Source: Candidatus Minthousia equi
GTDB lineage: Bacteria; Bacteroidota; Bacteroidia; Bacteroidales; Bacteroidaceae
Direction: 5' to 3'
Assembly: GCA_018065125.1 (NCBI GenBank)
Contig: JAGHTY010000075.1
Span: forward strand, 1 to 48,168
DNA: 48,168 nt
The notes below the pieces were generated by a model. It made no database searches, had not been told where the DNA came from, and was given only the letters and a program-made list of their open reading frames with translations. Of this stretch, positions 30,575 through 40,136 are shown piece by piece (positions within the stretch are counted from its first letter, which is position 1; each line of letters opens with the position of its first letter). Both the position numbers and the translations under genes were made by a program.

Positions 30575-32215
30575 TTAGTTAATCTTCATAATTTGCCCCT
30601 CTAAATCAGCATGACAGATAGATTTGTTGCGCATCTTGGTGCGGTACGTATATATGGTATTTACAGAGTACCCTGTGAACGATGCAATCTGAGAACTATC
30701 CTTGATTCCTAATCGGATAAGGGCACAAATACGCAATTCTGTATTCAGCTGATGATTCGAAGGGGCTGCGAAGCGTTCCTCGGGTAGAAAAAGCTCATTT
30801 ACCTGTTCTATGAAGTTGGGATAAAGATTCAGGAACGCTTCATCAAATACGCTGAACAGATTTTGGAGTTCTGCTTCCCAAATCTTGTTGTCGGCATCTT
30901 CTTCAATGAGTTCCTTTGCTTTGCCTGCCTTAATTTTTCGGGTAACATATTTCTTGATATAGCCAATTTTATTGGCATACTCCGAACACATCTGCAGGAA
31001 CTGACCGATGTACATTTCTTTTACACGGTTAGCATCCTTCAACTCCTCATTCACATTTTTCATCTCGCTATTGATTCTCTGCAGACGAGAGTTTATTCTT
31101 TGTAGCTCAATGTTTGCTTCGTTGGCAATAGACTGAGCCTGCTCCAGTTTCTTGTGCTGACGCAACACATACCAGATTCCTAAAGCCAGTATTACTACTA
31201 ATAGTGTCAATGCGATGAGAATATATTTCTCTATCTTTGCTTGTCTTTGAATCTTTTGTGTATATGCGTTAAAGATAGTGCCTTGAAAATCCGACAGTTC
31301 TATACCTCGGATTCTATTCTTGAACACACGCAGATTTGCAAGACAGACATTCAGATAAAGTGTGGCACGATCAATATTGTCTCGCTTAAAGCTTTCCAAT
31401 GCCAGGTTTTGCAGTGACACAACATCTCGATAGCAGCAGCGCACATCTGCTATGGCAGAAAGTGCCAGATACTTCACCTTGTTTTCTTCATCTCCAATAT
31501 AATCATAGTGTTGTGAAAGATATTGGGCATAGATGGCATAGCTACGGGTGTTTGGCTCGTGCATGTTCACCCAATCCACCATATGTTCTACGGCAAAGGG
31601 GGAGTTGACGGTTTTTGTTCGGATGTTACGGATAAAGTGTTGCAAAGCCTGGATTTCTGGGTCCTTGGTATAAGCCAAAACAGAATCTATCATGGCAATT
31701 TCCTGTTGCTCTCGTTCCTGTGAAAGGGCACCTGCTTTTCCTGCCATGAAGGTAACCACTTTTCTGTAGTAGAAAACCTGGTACTGATAGTAGCTCAGTT
31801 TCATTTCACGACTCATGTTCGTGGTATCCATCTGAACTTTCATCTTGTAGGCTTCACCCATCAATCCTACCGTGCAGAAGTTGAGGCTCTTGGCCATCTG
31901 ACTTTGCAGAATTCTTTCTTTATTGTCTTGCAATAGGGCATGTTGCAATGCCTGATCTGCATAGTATCCAGCAGAATCGCTGTTGTGAAAGCGGAAAACG
32001 TCGTACATTTTCCAATCTCTTTCAAAGGGGTCGGTATAGGGTGCACAGCGAATGGAATCTACTTTCTTCAGGTACATACGTTCGTACATGCCATGCTTAT
32101 CCAGTTCCTTGTCTAGTTGATTAAGCAGCTCTTCACTAGTCATCTGGGCACTGATTTGTGCCGTAGCGCTAAGCATACTTAAGCAAAAGCCAAGGAAAAA
32201 AAGTGTGATTCTCAT
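30575..32215 (-). CDS. DUF6377 membrane-spanning regulator with TPR-like sensor and C-terminal HTH
   Basis: The protein has 546 residues. A signal peptide ending ATA, with Gln next, precedes a helical periplasmic region (about 25-320) resembling TPR repeats. One membrane segment lies at about 331-351 (YILIALTLLVVILALGIWYVL) and a coiled coil at about 352-400 (QRINSRLQRINSEMKNVNEELKD, in register). The C-terminal RLGIKDSSQIASFTGYSVNTIYTYRTKMRNKS looks like a LuxR-type HTH. It would carry an envelope signal directly to DNA as a one-component system. The start lies three bases after murI in the bamA block, which suggests it watches envelope assembly. That role is inferred. Confidence 0.82.
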   Translation of the reverse strand: MRITLFFLGFCLSMLSATAQISAQMTSEELLNQLDKELDKHGMYERMYLKKVDSIRCAPYTDPFERDWKMYDVFRFHNSDSAGYYADQALQHALLQDNKERILQSQMAKSLNFCTVGLMGEAYKMKVQMDTTNMSREMKLSYYQYQVFYYRKVVTFMAGKAGALSQEREQQEIAMIDSVLAYTKDPEIQALQHFIRNIRTKTVNSPFAVEHMVDWVNMHEPNTRSYAIYAQYLSQHYDYIGDEENKVKYLALSAIADVRCCYRDVVSLQNLALESFKRDNIDRATLYLNVCLANLRVFKNRIRGIELSDFQGTIFNAYTQKIQRQAKIEKYILIALTLLVVILALGIWYVLRQHKKLEQAQSIANEANIELQRINSRLQRINSEMKNVNEELKDANRVKEMYIGQFLQMCSEYANKIGYIKKYVTRKIKAGKAKELIEEDADNKIWEAELQNLFSVFDEAFLNLYPNFIEQVNELFLPEERFAAPSNHQLNTELRICALIRLGIKDSSQIASFTGYSVNTIYTYRTKMRNKSICHADLEGQIMKIN

Positions 32216-32218
32216 TCT

Positions 32219-33064
32219 TTACTCCAGTGTTATTTTTTTTGCTGCCACGGTTTGGTTCAGGAAGATGGCAGCGTTTTCTGTGAATTTTTCTGGTTGCTCT
32301 GTGGTTAGGAATTCACAACCTCCGTTTTTCGAACAAACCTGTTCAATGGCAGGATGTCGTTGCAGGTAAGATTCCAAACTCTCGGAAACGTATGCTCCTT
32401 GAGGCACCAGCTTGATGTGTGGAGGTGTGCATTGCTTTATTTTCTCCATCAGCAAGGGATAGTGTGTACACCCTAGAATGATGGTGTCTATTTCGGGATC
32501 CTTGTCTAATAGTTCTGTGATGTATTTCTGCACAAAATAGTCGGCTCCCGGCTTGTCGTATTCGTTGTTTTCAATCAGTGGTACCCACATTGGGCATGCC
32601 ACACCTGTAAACTGCAGATTGGGGTAGAACTTGGCTAATTCTATATCATACGATTGTGAACGTACGGTTCCTAGGGTACCCAATAATCCAACATGTCCAT
32701 TTTGTGTAATGTCACCTATCTTTTCCACAGTAGGGCGGATAACACCTAGTACTCTTCTGTCTGGGTCTAGATAGGGGAGGTCGTTGATCTGTATGCTTCG
32801 TAGGGCTTTTGCCGATGCCGTGTTGCAAGCCAGGATAACCAGATGGCATCCTAACTCGAACAGGCGTCTTACGGCTTGTAGCGTAAATTCATACACTACC
32901 TCAAACGAACGGGTGCCATAGGGGGTTCGTGCATTGTCACCCAAGTACAGATAGTCGTACTGGGGTAACCGCTTGCGGATACCCTCTAAGATGGTAAGTC
33001 CACCATAGCCAGAATCGAACAAGCCGATGGGGCCTGGTTGTTGAGGTAGGTATTTTATGGCCAT
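32219..33064 (-). CDS. murI: Glutamate racemase MurI
   Basis: The protein has 281 residues. MurI converts L-glutamate to D-glutamate for peptidoglycan. The motifs GLFDSGYGGLTIL (Asp near 17), LACNTASAKALR (first catalytic Cys) and GCTHYPLL (second catalytic Cys) are intact. Its ATG overlaps the stop of the ompH gene (TAATGG), so translation is coupled to the outer-membrane chaperone. Confidence 0.96.
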   Translation of the reverse strand: MAIKYLPQQPGPIGLFDSGYGGLTILEGIRKRLPQYDYLYLGDNARTPYGTRSFEVVYEFTLQAVRRLFELGCHLVILACNTASAKALRSIQINDLPYLDPDRRVLGVIRPTVEKIGDITQNGHVGLLGTLGTVRSQSYDIELAKFYPNLQFTGVACPMWVPLIENNEYDKPGADYFVQKYITELLDKDPEIDTIILGCTHYPLLMEKIKQCTPPHIKLVPQGAYVSESLESYLQRHPAIEQVCSKNGGCEFLTTEQPEKFTENAAIFLNQTVAAKKITLE

Positions 33065-33561
33065 TATTGCATGCCCAGTTTTGCCAATACAGCATTGGTG
33101 ATGTCAATGCCGTTAGGACCTACAAACAAGATGTTGTTATTCTCTACGTTTACAATGTAGTCTAATTGCATTTCTGTTCCCACCTGACCAATAGCTGCAT
33201 TCAGTTTTGCCTTTGCAGGGTTGGTTAACTCGGTTTCTGCATTCTTCAGCAGTTTCTCACATTCCTCACGGAACTGAACGCCGTTTTGGTACAAATCCTG
33301 CAACTCTTTCTGACGCTTCTGCAGGATGTTCTGTGGAAAGTCTTTCTGTCCTTCCAGAAACTCGTTGTACTTGCGGTTGAAATCTTCTTCCGAGCGGGTG
33401 GTTTCTGCCTTGTACTGTGCTTTCAGGTCAGTCAGTTTATTCTGTGCCTGAAGATATTCGGGCATTGCGGTTAATACATCATTGTAGTTCATGTAACCGA
33501 ATTTCTGTGCCATTGCCGAAAGAGGCAGCACCATGAGTAGGGCAATAATTACTTTTTTCAT
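33064..33561 (-). CDS. OmpH/Skp-family periplasmic chaperone (second copy)
   Basis: The protein has 165 residues. A signal peptide ends in AMA with QKFGYMNYNDVL next. A long charged helical region (about 40-110) fits the coiled-coil arms of the Skp trimer that shields outer-membrane proteins in the periplasm. It is a paralogue of the gene at 33635. A terminator-like hairpin sits just upstream, so it may be transcribed by readthrough at a lower level. No promoter box is visible in the gap. Confidence 0.9.
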   Translation of the reverse strand: MKKVIIALLMVLPLSAMAQKFGYMNYNDVLTAMPEYLQAQNKLTDLKAQYKAETTRSEEDFNRKYNEFLEGQKDFPQNILQKRQKELQDLYQNGVQFREECEKLLKNAETELTNPAKAKLNAAIGQVGTEMQLDYIVNVENNNILFVGPNGIDITNAVLAKLGMQ

Positions 33562-33570
33562 AGGGGAATG

Positions 33571-33609
33571 TTTTAAAAAATGTCGCTCAACCTTAGATTG
33601 GGCGACATT
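33571..33609 (-). terminator. Terminator-like hairpin between the two ompH genes
   Basis: On the minus strand a 12-bp stem (one G-T pair; AATGTCGCCCAA with TTGAGCGACATT) with a 7-base loop is followed by a run of T residues. It lies between the ompH copies, about ten bases before the second start codon. Confidence 0.85.
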
Positions 33610-33634
33610 ATATTATATAAGGTGTAACTCTTTA

Positions 33635-34129
33635 TTACTTGATACCCAACTTGGCCTTAACCTGTGAGGTAACATCGGTGCAAGCAGTCTTGCTGATGAA
33701 TGGCATTGAACCTTCCATGAAGATTGCTACATAACCACCAGCATTGCCAACTTCATCGGTAGCCTTCTGAATCTTGTCGCTGAGAGCAGCCATCTTCTCC
33801 TGCTGCAGCTGCTGTATCTGTGTCTGAGCATCCTGTGCATACTGCTGAATCTTCTGATACATTTCCTGCAATTCGTTCTGACGGCGAGTCTTGATTGCGT
33901 CTGGAAGGGTAGCCTGCTCCTTGTCGAATGCTTCTGCCTTCTTCTGCAATTCGTCCTGCATGCGCTTCAGTTCATCGTCAAACTGCTGGCCCTGCTTCTG
34001 CAACTCGTTCTGTGCAGCGGTAAACTCAGGCATAGCCTGTACAATTTCGTTCTGGTTGATTACACCGAATTTCTGTGCAAATACAGTCAGTGGCGCAAAT
34101 GCCAATACTAATAAAATATGTTTCTTCAT
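33635..34129 (-). CDS. OmpH/Skp-family periplasmic chaperone (first copy)
   Basis: The protein has 164 residues. A signal peptide ends in VFA with QKFGVINQNEIV next. A Gln/Lys/Glu-rich helical segment (about 40-115) would form the tentacle of the Skp trimer. It shares the QKFG N-terminus and overall plan with its paralogue at 33064. It has its own promoter box and follows bamA, the insertase its clients would be handed to. Confidence 0.9.
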   Translation of the reverse strand: MKKHILLVLAFAPLTVFAQKFGVINQNEIVQAMPEFTAAQNELQKQGQQFDDELKRMQDELQKKAEAFDKEQATLPDAIKTRRQNELQEMYQKIQQYAQDAQTQIQQLQQEKMAALSDKIQKATDEVGNAGGYVAIFMEGSMPFISKTACTDVTSQVKAKLGIK

Positions 34130-34175
34130 TATTTTCTGATTTTAAATTTTACGCTAGTTGTTAATTATTCTCTTG

Positions 34176-34183
34176 CAAAAATA
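34176..34183 (-). promoter_or_regulatory. -7 box TATTTTTG for the first ompH gene
   Basis: On the minus strand TATTTTTG lies in the 103-base gap after bamA, about 46 bases before the ompH ATG. Confidence 0.5.
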
Positions 34184-34232
34184 GTTTATTATTTTAATAT
34201 AAGGTGATATATAGGTAAATAATTGCATTTTT

Positions 34233-36869
34233 TTAGAATTCTTGACCTATGATAAAGTGGAATTGACTACCACCATACTGTCTGCTGCCACGAATCTTGT
34301 CGAAACCATATGCCCAGTCAATACCCATCATACCAATCATTGGCAGGAAGATACGTACACCAACACCGGCAGAGCGCTTCATGTCGAATGGATTGAACTT
34401 CTTGGCATCTGTCCATGCATTACCACCTTCCAGGAAGCCCAGAGCATAGATACTTGTAGATGTTTCAAGCATGATAGGGTAGCGCAACTCCAATCCCAGT
34501 CGGCTGTAGGCATAACCTTCGTAACCCCATGGAGTAAGTGAACCGTTTTCGTAACCACGCAATGCAATGGTTTCGGTAGCATAGCTGCTTGAGTAACCTG
34601 TCATACCATCACCACCTACATAGAAGGTTTCGAATGGAGAACGCTTGTTCTTGTTGAAGGCACCCAGCAAACCAAAGTCAACACGTGTCATCAGCACGGG
34701 GCACTTGTTGCCACCGGTAAGAGCTGTATAGGTCTTGCTGTTGAACTTGATTTTGTAGTATTCAATCCACTTGAACTTTTCTGCCAGTTCTCTCTGGTAG
34801 TTCAAGCTCTTTGGATCGGTAGCAAGGTTAGCATAATCTTTCTTGTCGAAAGAAGACCAAGGTGGGGTAATGGTACCTGTCAAGGTAAAGTCAGAACCTC
34901 TACGAGGGAAAATCTGGTTATCGGTAGAGTTTCTTGAAAGGGTAAGAGACAGGTTAATGTTGTTACAGTTACCATTCTGGATGATGAAATACTGCCAGTC
35001 TTTCAGCTGATAACGCTGGTAAGAAAGCATTGCCGATAAAGTGAAATAGTCATCAGGCCAGCGAAGGCGCTTACCCCAACCTAGTGAAATACCCCACAAC
35101 TGAACGCTCTTGTCTGGGTCGTAGTAGTTTTCATAGCTGTTGTAACCATATCCGTATCCGCCACCATAGTAGCTACCCATACCCATCATGTAACTGTTAT
35201 AAGTGTTCATCCAGGCACTGTTGTAGTAGTTGCTACTAACGTCAGTCTGCTTTGAGTAGAAACCGGTAACAGAGAATGAATTAGGACGCTTGCCACCAAA
35301 CCATGGGTCAAAGAATGAAAGACTATAGCTCTGGTAGTAGGTACCGTTTGTCTGACCACTGATAGAGAAAGTCTGTCCATCACCCTGTGGCAGGAAAGCA
35401 CGTCTACGTGTATCTTTCTTGAACAGGTTGTGCATTGAGAAGTTGGTAAACTTCAGTGACAATCTACCAATGATACCTGTTTGACCCCAACCAGCAGAGA
35501 ACTCAATCTGGTCGTTAGCCTTTGATTCCAGGATATAGTTGATATCCACTGTACCATTTATAGGGTCTGGTTTCACGTCAGGATTGATGGTTTCTGGGTT
35601 AAAGTGTCCCATCTGTGCAATTTCACGATAAGAACGCTCCAGTGCTTCCTTTGAGAAAAGGTCGCCTGGCTTGGTACGCAACTCACGACGCACTACATTT
35701 TCATACAGGCGGTCGTTACCGATGATGCGCACATGGCTGATGGCAGCCTGAGGTCCCTCGGTCATACGCATTTCCAGGTCGATAGAGTCATTGACGATGT
35801 TTACTTCCACAGGGTCAAGGTTGAAGAACACATAACCCTTGTTGTAGTAGAAGTTGCCAATTGCATCCTCATCACTTTTGGTTCGCTTGTCAAGATGTGT
35901 CTGGTTATAGACATCACCACGCTTCATCTGCAGTGAAGCTGCCAACTGGTCGGTGCTTACCACGGTATTACCTACCCAGGTAATGTTACGAACATAATAC
36001 TTCTGGCCTTCATCTACACGCAGATATACATTTACGGTATTTTCAGGACCAGGAGATACGCTGTCTTCTACGATAGTAGCATCACGATAACCCAGTTCGT
36101 TATATTTCTTGATGATGTTATCCTTGTCCTCTTCATATTTCTCGGTAATGAACTTCTTAGGCTTGAAGAAGTTCTTCAGCTTACCCTTTTCATTGGTTTT
36201 CTTCATCAAACCTTTGATTTTGTTGGCAGTAAGTACCTGGTTGCCTTCAATGGTAATCTGATTAACCTTTACCTTTTCCTTCTTGTCAATCTCAACATTG
36301 ACAATTATCTTATCAGGATCTTTCTTGTCTTGCAGCTGAATTACATTGATTTCAGCATTCTTGAATCCCTTCTCATCAAAGTATTTCTTGATAAGGATCT
36401 TGGTACGGTCGATAAGGTTTGGCGTAATCTGGTTACCTGCTACCAAGCCCAGCTTGTTAGTCAGGTCCTCACGTTCGCTCTTCTTTACACCCAGATAGTT
36501 GATTTCTGAGATACGAGGGCGCTGTGCCAGAATGATTCTCAGGTAAACCTTCTCATCCACGATGCTGTCTGCCTCGATACGTACGTTTGAGAACAAGCCG
36601 TGCTTCCAGTAGCGCTTGATTGCTGTGGTGATCTCGTCACCAGGTAGTGAAATGGTTTCACCCACGCTCAGTCCCGAGATTCCAATCAATACATAATCTT
36701 CGTAGTTCTTGATACCTTCTACCTTGATGCCACCAATTTCGCACTGACGTGGTGTTCCCGAATAAAGAATTTCGGGTTTCTCCTCAACCTTTTGTGCCTG
36801 CATGGTAAGTGGCAGACTCAAAAGCAGGGTCATTAACCAAAGTATTCTCTTGATGCTTATCTTTTTCAT
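34233..36869 (-). CDS. bamA: Outer membrane protein assembly factor BamA
   Basis: The protein has 878 residues. A signal peptide ending MQA, with Gln next, precedes about five POTRA domains (about 35-450) and an Omp85 beta-barrel. The barrel ends in FHFIIGQEF, with the C-terminal Phe expected of outer-membrane strands. BamA folds and inserts beta-barrel proteins. It is longer than E. coli BamA (about 810) because of a Gly/Tyr-rich segment (MGMGSYYGGGYGYGYNSYEN) near residue 565 in the barrel. The uppS-bamA-ompH order is conserved in the phylum. Confidence 0.96.
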   Translation of the reverse strand: MKKISIKRILWLMTLLLSLPLTMQAQKVEEKPEILYSGTPRQCEIGGIKVEGIKNYEDYVLIGISGLSVGETISLPGDEITTAIKRYWKHGLFSNVRIEADSIVDEKVYLRIILAQRPRISEINYLGVKKSEREDLTNKLGLVAGNQITPNLIDRTKILIKKYFDEKGFKNAEINVIQLQDKKDPDKIIVNVEIDKKEKVKVNQITIEGNQVLTANKIKGLMKKTNEKGKLKNFFKPKKFITEKYEEDKDNIIKKYNELGYRDATIVEDSVSPGPENTVNVYLRVDEGQKYYVRNITWVGNTVVSTDQLAASLQMKRGDVYNQTHLDKRTKSDEDAIGNFYYNKGYVFFNLDPVEVNIVNDSIDLEMRMTEGPQAAISHVRIIGNDRLYENVVRRELRTKPGDLFSKEALERSYREIAQMGHFNPETINPDVKPDPINGTVDINYILESKANDQIEFSAGWGQTGIIGRLSLKFTNFSMHNLFKKDTRRRAFLPQGDGQTFSISGQTNGTYYQSYSLSFFDPWFGGKRPNSFSVTGFYSKQTDVSSNYYNSAWMNTYNSYMMGMGSYYGGGYGYGYNSYENYYDPDKSVQLWGISLGWGKRLRWPDDYFTLSAMLSYQRYQLKDWQYFIIQNGNCNNINLSLTLSRNSTDNQIFPRRGSDFTLTGTITPPWSSFDKKDYANLATDPKSLNYQRELAEKFKWIEYYKIKFNSKTYTALTGGNKCPVLMTRVDFGLLGAFNKNKRSPFETFYVGGDGMTGYSSSYATETIALRGYENGSLTPWGYEGYAYSRLGLELRYPIMLETSTSIYALGFLEGGNAWTDAKKFNPFDMKRSAGVGVRIFLPMIGMMGIDWAYGFDKIRGSRQYGGSQFHFIIGQEF

Positions 36870-36897
36870 TCTTTGCGTATATTCTTAATATATTAAG

Positions 36898-37641
36898 TTA
36901 TGGTTTGGCTACCTGTTCACTGGTCTTTCCAAACCTGCGCTCTCTTTGTTGATAATCGTATATTGCCTTGCTCAGACACTCTTCGTCAAAGTCGGGCCAG
37001 AAAGTATCGCAGAAATACAGCTCTGAGTATGAGCACTGCCACATCAGGTAGTTGCTCAGGCGGATTTCGCCACCGGTACGTATCAGCAGTTCAGGATCAG
37101 GCATGAATGCTGTGTTAAGGTTCTGCGAAATGGTATCTTCTGTAATATCTTCAGGATTGAGTTTTCCTTCCTTTGCTGCCAATGCCAGTTTCTTGGCAGT
37201 TTCAGTAATTTCCCAGCGTGAAGAATAGCTCAGTGCAATCACAACAGTCATGCTGTCGAAATCCTTGGTAAATTCCTCCAGGTCGCGGATTGCTTTCTTT
37301 ACGTCGGCAGGCAGGCGGTCAAAATCGCCAATCAAACGGAATCGAACATTGTTTTTCTCAAACAGCTCACTTTTCAGTTCTGAGAGGATGAGTCCCATCA
37401 GTGTTGCTACTTCATCAGCAGGACGGTTCCAGTTCTCGGTCGAGAAAGTGTAGAGCGTAAGGTACTTCACACCCAGACGCACAGCTTCGGCAGTGATTTT
37501 CTCTACCGTTGCCACGCCAGCCTGATGCCCCATCGAGCGTTGCATGCCCTGTGCCTTGGCCCAACGTCCGTTGCCATCCATGATAATGGCAATGTGCTGA
37601 GGTATGCGGTTAAAGTCCAGCTGTTCCTTATAAGTTTTCAT
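36898..37641 (-). CDS. uppS: Isoprenyl transferase (undecaprenyl diphosphate synthase) UppS
   Basis: The protein has 247 residues. UppS condenses eight isopentenyl diphosphates onto farnesyl diphosphate to make the C55 carrier lipid. [13 protein letters not shown] (catalytic Asp near 22), [11 protein letters not shown] and [23 protein letters not shown] are intact. It lies 12 bases after the DUF6242 gene and 28 before bamA, so it is inside the operon. Confidence 0.96.
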   Translation of the reverse strand: MKTYKEQLDFNRIPQHIAIIMDGNGRWAKAQGMQRSMGHQAGVATVEKITAEAVRLGVKYLTLYTFSTENWNRPADEVATLMGLILSELKSELFEKNNVRFRLIGDFDRLPADVKKAIRDLEEFTKDFDSMTVVIALSYSSRWEITETAKKLALAAKEGKLNPEDITEDTISQNLNTAFMPDPELLIRTGGEIRLSNYLMWQCSYSELYFCDTFWPDFDEECLSKAIYDYQQRERRFGKTSEQVAKP

Positions 37642-37653
37642 CCGTAAAGTTGC

Positions 37654-38985
37654 TTATTTAAATTGTTTTCCTTTCCAAACATCACCACTTCCGCAGAAGA
37701 TAATCCAGATGTAGTCATCATCATCTACGTAGGCAGTATATTCATCTGTAGTACCCATTACCTCTACAGGTAGCTTTGGATAGGTCTCAAATTTTTCGTT
37801 CTCCTGAGTTTTCCAGGTAAGTCCCCAGTCTCTTGACACATACAGTTTCTTCAAGTCATTTCCAAATGCCAGCAGATACTTGCCGTATGCCAATGCCACA
37901 AGGTTTTGCATGTTTGGCAGACGATACTCGGTGTTGGCAGATGTGTACATGTAGCTCCAGCTGTCGTTGCCACTTCTGTACCACACGTTACCAAATACGT
38001 TCAAGGTATTCTTTACGGTACCCAGGGTAATGGTGCGCTCAATATTGTTGTTGGTATTCAGTTTTCCTGTAAAGCTGTAGATAAAGTCGTTAGGAATAAA
38101 GTCTGGATATTCGGTAGTGTCCACATCCCAGTTGGTTCCATCGTTGCTGATCATGAACACGCCATCCAGTACACCAAAGATCTGGGTTGAGTTGCTGCCA
38201 AACAGCTGTGTCATGCTAGCACCGTTCTCTGTCCAGCTGATGCCATCCTCACTGGTAAGCAGCTTGCCGCCATCTGCCACATACAGCTTCTTCTGGAACA
38301 GGGTCATTGAAGTATAGTGTGCATCAGCGCTCAGTCCGTTAACATCTTGTGGGGCACTCCATTTGTTGGTACCCTTGTCGGCAGTGCAAACCTTCAGCGC
38401 ACCGCCATCCATGCCATAAACTGCTACCTTGTCGGTCATCACAATAGCACGTGGAGCAGTCATTGCAGCTCCGGCAAATGCCTCGCTCTGCTTAGCCCAT
38501 ACGGTAGAGTCTGCCTTTACCTTGCGCACACTCAGTTTTACAGAATAGTCGATGTGTTGTGCTCCGTTCATTGATACAGAACGAAAAAGCACAGGAGAGG
38601 TAAAGTCGATAGAATCAGTTATGGCACCCCATTCGTCGCCGCTGCCAACGATGGCGTTCTTTTTGTAATATACATGTCCGTCGCATCCTACGTTGCACAC
38701 CACGTGGGTAATGTCTGTGTTTACAGGCAATGAATCCGCGCAATAGATTTCGCGGGTAGTCTGGTTGATGATAAATTTGCACCTGGTGCCCGTGTAGGTC
38801 ACGGTATAAGTGCTGTCTATGCCAGCCTTGTTCTTGGTGGTGAACTTAGTTTCGATATTGTTTATGCTGAAAGATGTGATTGCGCACTCGTTGTAGTCAG
38901 AATAATCCACGTCCTTATCTTTGATACAAGATGTGGTGCACAGCAAAACCAGTGTGGCAATCAGTCCGTAAAAACTTCTTCTCAT
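37654..38985 (-). CDS. DUF6242 lipoprotein with beta-propeller-like repeats
   Basis: The protein has 443 residues. The leader ends in a lipobox (TTSC, Cys about 20). Residues about 30-160 are a beta-rich N-terminal domain. The rest contains Asp-box-like repeats (SEDGISWTE, SNDGTNWDV, SRDWGLTWKT) expected of a beta-propeller. The pattern matches DUF6242, whose function is unknown. It is the first gene of the unit that continues to uppS and bamA. Confidence 0.82.
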   Translation of the reverse strand: MRRSFYGLIATLVLLCTTSCIKDKDVDYSDYNECAITSFSINNIETKFTTKNKAGIDSTYTVTYTGTRCKFIINQTTREIYCADSLPVNTDITHVVCNVGCDGHVYYKKNAIVGSGDEWGAITDSIDFTSPVLFRSVSMNGAQHIDYSVKLSVRKVKADSTVWAKQSEAFAGAAMTAPRAIVMTDKVAVYGMDGGALKVCTADKGTNKWSAPQDVNGLSADAHYTSMTLFQKKLYVADGGKLLTSEDGISWTENGASMTQLFGSNSTQIFGVLDGVFMISNDGTNWDVDTTEYPDFIPNDFIYSFTGKLNTNNNIERTITLGTVKNTLNVFGNVWYRSGNDSWSYMYTSANTEYRLPNMQNLVALAYGKYLLAFGNDLKKLYVSRDWGLTWKTQENEKFETYPKLPVEVMGTTDEYTAYVDDDDYIWIIFCGSGDVWKGKQFK

Positions 38986-39011
38986 CTATTATTTTATTTT
39001 GTTTCAAGGTG

Positions 39012-39043
39012 CAAAAATAATAAGAATATTGCACCTACTCAAA
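39012..39043 (-). promoter_or_regulatory. Full promoter for the DUF6242-uppS-bamA unit (TTTG, 20-base gap, TATTTTTG)
   Basis: On the minus strand TTTG (39040-39043) is followed after 20 bases by TATTTTTG (39012-39019), about 26 bases before the DUF6242 ATG. It matches both consensus elements. Confidence 0.78.
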
Positions 39044-39120
39044 TCAGTTAATGAGAATTAGTGAAAATTATAGATAAAGACCGCCAAATTATCGGCATTT
39101 AAGGAAAAATTAGACAGATT

Positions 39121-40113
39121 TTAGATTCTTTTTGGAAACAATCGCAAAAAATGATGCCCAAACAGTTCAAATTCTTCCTGTACACAATCGTGCGGAAGCT
39201 GTGGTGCTGCTATGCCATTTTCACCAGCGTTTTCTGTTCCAATCTCTACCTGAATCTCATCCCAAAGGCCACTTTCCAGAAAGCTGTCTAATAGTTTTCT
39301 TCCACCTTCCACCATCAGGCTTTGTATGCCTTTCTGGTACAGTTCATCTAAAAGATGAGGGATTTCCTTATGGGTTTCTGCCACCACTTTTAGGGGATTG
39401 TTTCCTACCCATGCCCTAACGGTAAGGCTGGGGTTATCTAGGTAGGCAGTATTCTTGCCTACCAGAATCGCCTGGTATTCGCTGCGCTCCTTGTGAATCA
39501 GCATCTGCGTGTGAGGGGTAGAAACCTGCAGTGCGGCATCCTCTGGTTTCTCGCGTTTCAGTGCCATGCATCCATCTGCACTCTGAGCCCATTTCAGGAA
39601 CACGTAAGGGCGATGCTTGGCATGGAAGGTAAAGAAAGTGTGGTTCAGTTCCAGGCACTTTTTCTCAAGCACCCCCACTACCACTTCTATGCCAGCATCC
39701 TTCAGCTTCTGGATACCTCTTCCGCTCACTTTTGCAAAGGGATCCTTGCAACCTATCACGCAACGCTTGAACTGCAGCAATGCCAGCATGTCGGCACATG
39801 GAGGAGTCTTGCCAAAATGTGCACAGGGTTCCAGGCTGACGTATATCTCTGCTTCACGGCAATGGCTATAAACCCATTCCTGAATCTGCATCTCTGTGGC
39901 GCCTGCACCCAGTTCAGACAGGGCAGTTCTGCGCAATGACTTCACGGCATTTACCTCGGCATGTCCTTGTCCGCAGCACACATGATAGCCTTCGCCAATG
40001 ATGCGGCCTTGGTGCACGATTACTGCTCCCACCATGGGATTGGGCTGCGCATTTTTCTTTCCGTTCATTGCCAGCTGAATGCAGCGGCGCATGTATATTT
40101 CGTCGTTTGTCAT
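39121..40113 (-). CDS. ribD: Bifunctional riboflavin deaminase/reductase RibD
   Basis: The protein has 330 residues. RibD deaminates and then reduces the pyrimidine intermediate of riboflavin synthesis. The deaminase zinc site is complete (GHAEVNAV near 50; PCAHFGKTPPC near 97). The reductase domain begins near 165 (RPYVFLKWAQSADG) and has SLMVEGGRKLL. Between NPLKVVAE and THKEIPHLLDEL it lacks roughly 35-40 residues that most RibD proteins have, giving a shorter enzyme (E. coli is about 367). It is divergent from prmC. Confidence 0.93.
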   Translation of the reverse strand: MTNDEIYMRRCIQLAMNGKKNAQPNPMVGAVIVHQGRIIGEGYHVCCGQGHAEVNAVKSLRRTALSELGAGATEMQIQEWVYSHCREAEIYVSLEPCAHFGKTPPCADMLALLQFKRCVIGCKDPFAKVSGRGIQKLKDAGIEVVVGVLEKKCLELNHTFFTFHAKHRPYVFLKWAQSADGCMALKREKPEDAALQVSTPHTQMLIHKERSEYQAILVGKNTAYLDNPSLTVRAWVGNNPLKVVAETHKEIPHLLDELYQKGIQSLMVEGGRKLLDSFLESGLWDEIQVEIGTENAGENGIAAPQLPHDCVQEEFELFGHHFLRLFPKRI

Positions 40114-40136
40114 TTCGCAGAGTCAGATTTTATCAT

